The notes under the pieces are model-generated. The model was not told the DNA's origin, ran no database searches, and saw only the letters and a program-made list of their open reading frames with translations. Positions 14,551-14,972 of a stretch of DNA of 14,972 nt are shown piece by piece (the first letter of the stretch is position 1; each line of letters opens with the position of its first letter). This stretch comes from an uncultured Clostridia bacterium (GTDB lineage Bacteria > Bacillota_A > Clostridia > TANB77 > CAG-508). The position numbers and the translations under genes were made by a program. Where the stretch lies: assembly GCA_947624715.1 (NCBI GenBank), contig CANQLO010000040.1, positions 1 through 14,972 of the forward strand, in the 5' to 3' direction.

Positions 14551-14904
14551 ATGTTAAAAATATCATTACTAGGATTATTCTTTGGAACTATAGGTACAAC
14601 TTTAGGTGGCTTGATAGGCATATTTTCAAAAAGAAGTTCTAATAAATTTTTAAGCATTGTACTTGCATTTGCATCAGGATTAATGCTTGCAGTAGTATGC
14701 TTTGACTTGATTCCAGAAGCTTTAGAAATGACATCAATATACAATGTACTATTAGGAGTTATACTTGGGATAGCTACTATGATTGGATGTGATATTTTAG
14801 TAAATAAGAAATTCAATGTAGAAGGCGCAAAGAATATGGGACTTATAAAAACTGGAATAATAGTAAGCATTGGCTTAGCACTTCACAACATACCGGAAGG
14901 TTGA
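14551..14904 (+). CDS. ZIP-family metal transporter, truncated after HNIPEG
   Basis: ZIP proteins import Zn or related divalent metals through an eight-helix bundle of about 240-270 residues. Only 117 residues are present: helix 1 with the GTTLGGLIG pattern, helix 2 with FASGLMLAVVCFDLIPEA (DLIPEA at 52-57), helix 3, and helix 4 reaching LHNIPEG (111-117). The metal-site residues H112, N113 and E116 are there, but a TGA follows directly and the expected LAIG continuation is absent in all three frames. The 68 bases after the stop do not look like ZIP sequence, so the gene is interrupted or the assembly is joined wrongly. ATG 14551 has AAGGGGAG five bases upstream. prfA followed by a ZIP gene is a known clostridial order. 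Confidence 0.8.
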   Translation: MLKISLLGLFFGTIGTTLGGLIGIFSKRSSNKFLSIVLAFASGLMLAVVCFDLIPEALEMTSIYNVLLGVILGIATMIGCDILVNKKFNVEGAKNMGLIKTGIIVSIGLALHNIPEG

Positions 14905-14972
14905 GTAAAAAATAGAACGCAAGGAAATGCTTGAAATAATTTGAATTTATAAAAAGTAAGAAGAAAGTTAAT

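Noticed and set aside
14890..14972. Start of a group II intron interrupting the ZIP gene
   Set aside because: The usual GTGYG 5' end is absent, and too little sequence remains to see any intron domain.

Overview
The window comes from a very AT-rich, spore-forming member of the Bacillota, probably an uncultured or gut clostridium. The evidence is the low GC content, strong GGAGG-type ribosome binding sites, near-consensus sigma-A promoters with 17-base spacers, and clostridial genes such as ypeB, murF, ddl, yqeK and prfA followed by a ZIP transporter gene. No rRNA, tRNA or CRISPR array is visible.

Layout. (1) 1-1560: a short leader with a hairpin, then ypeB (spore germination), ending at an AT-rich terminator. 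(2) 1561-4584: a promoter and the operon murF-ddl-yqeK, covering the last steps of peptidoglycan precursor synthesis plus an HD-domain Ap4A hydrolase. (3) 4564-5498: a promoter and a DnaJ/CbpA-like co-chaperone. (4) 5488-8491: a self-contained unit with a perfect consensus extended promoter, two unrecognised small genes, a VirD4/TraG-type conjugative coupling protein gene and a strong terminator. No relaxase, integrase or other type IV secretion gene is present, so it looks like a remnant or stand-alone module of a conjugative element. (5) 8558-12034: a YhaO/SbcD-like nuclease and a YhaN/SbcC-like ATPase on the same strand, separated by about 595 bases of A-rich sequence without a gene. (6) 12056-12186: a GC-rich foldback element bounded by 21-bp perfect inverted repeats, between convergent genes. 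(7) 12206-14904: a CDF metal exporter on the minus strand with Mn-type metal-site residues, divergent from prfA (release factor 1), then a terminator and a ZIP transporter gene that breaks off at HNIPEG close to the window end.

The most notable observation is in the coupling protein gene. Its reading frame continues through two +1 shifts, at 6561 and 6889. At both, one extra C sits between a codon ending in T and a GGN glycine codon, so the zero-frame codon is CGG. In my scan of every gene in the window these are the only two in-frame CGG codons; the other CGG trinucleotides are out of frame or noncoding. This is what would be expected if CGG is an unassigned or starved codon that ribosomes pass by +1 frameshifting. 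Two mutations or sequence errors remain the alternative.

Other points: a candidate SOS-type operator inside the promoter of the nuclease gene, a hairpin between the Shine-Dalgarno sequence and the GTG start of yqeK, and a 14-base repeat shared by the leaders of ypeB and prfA.
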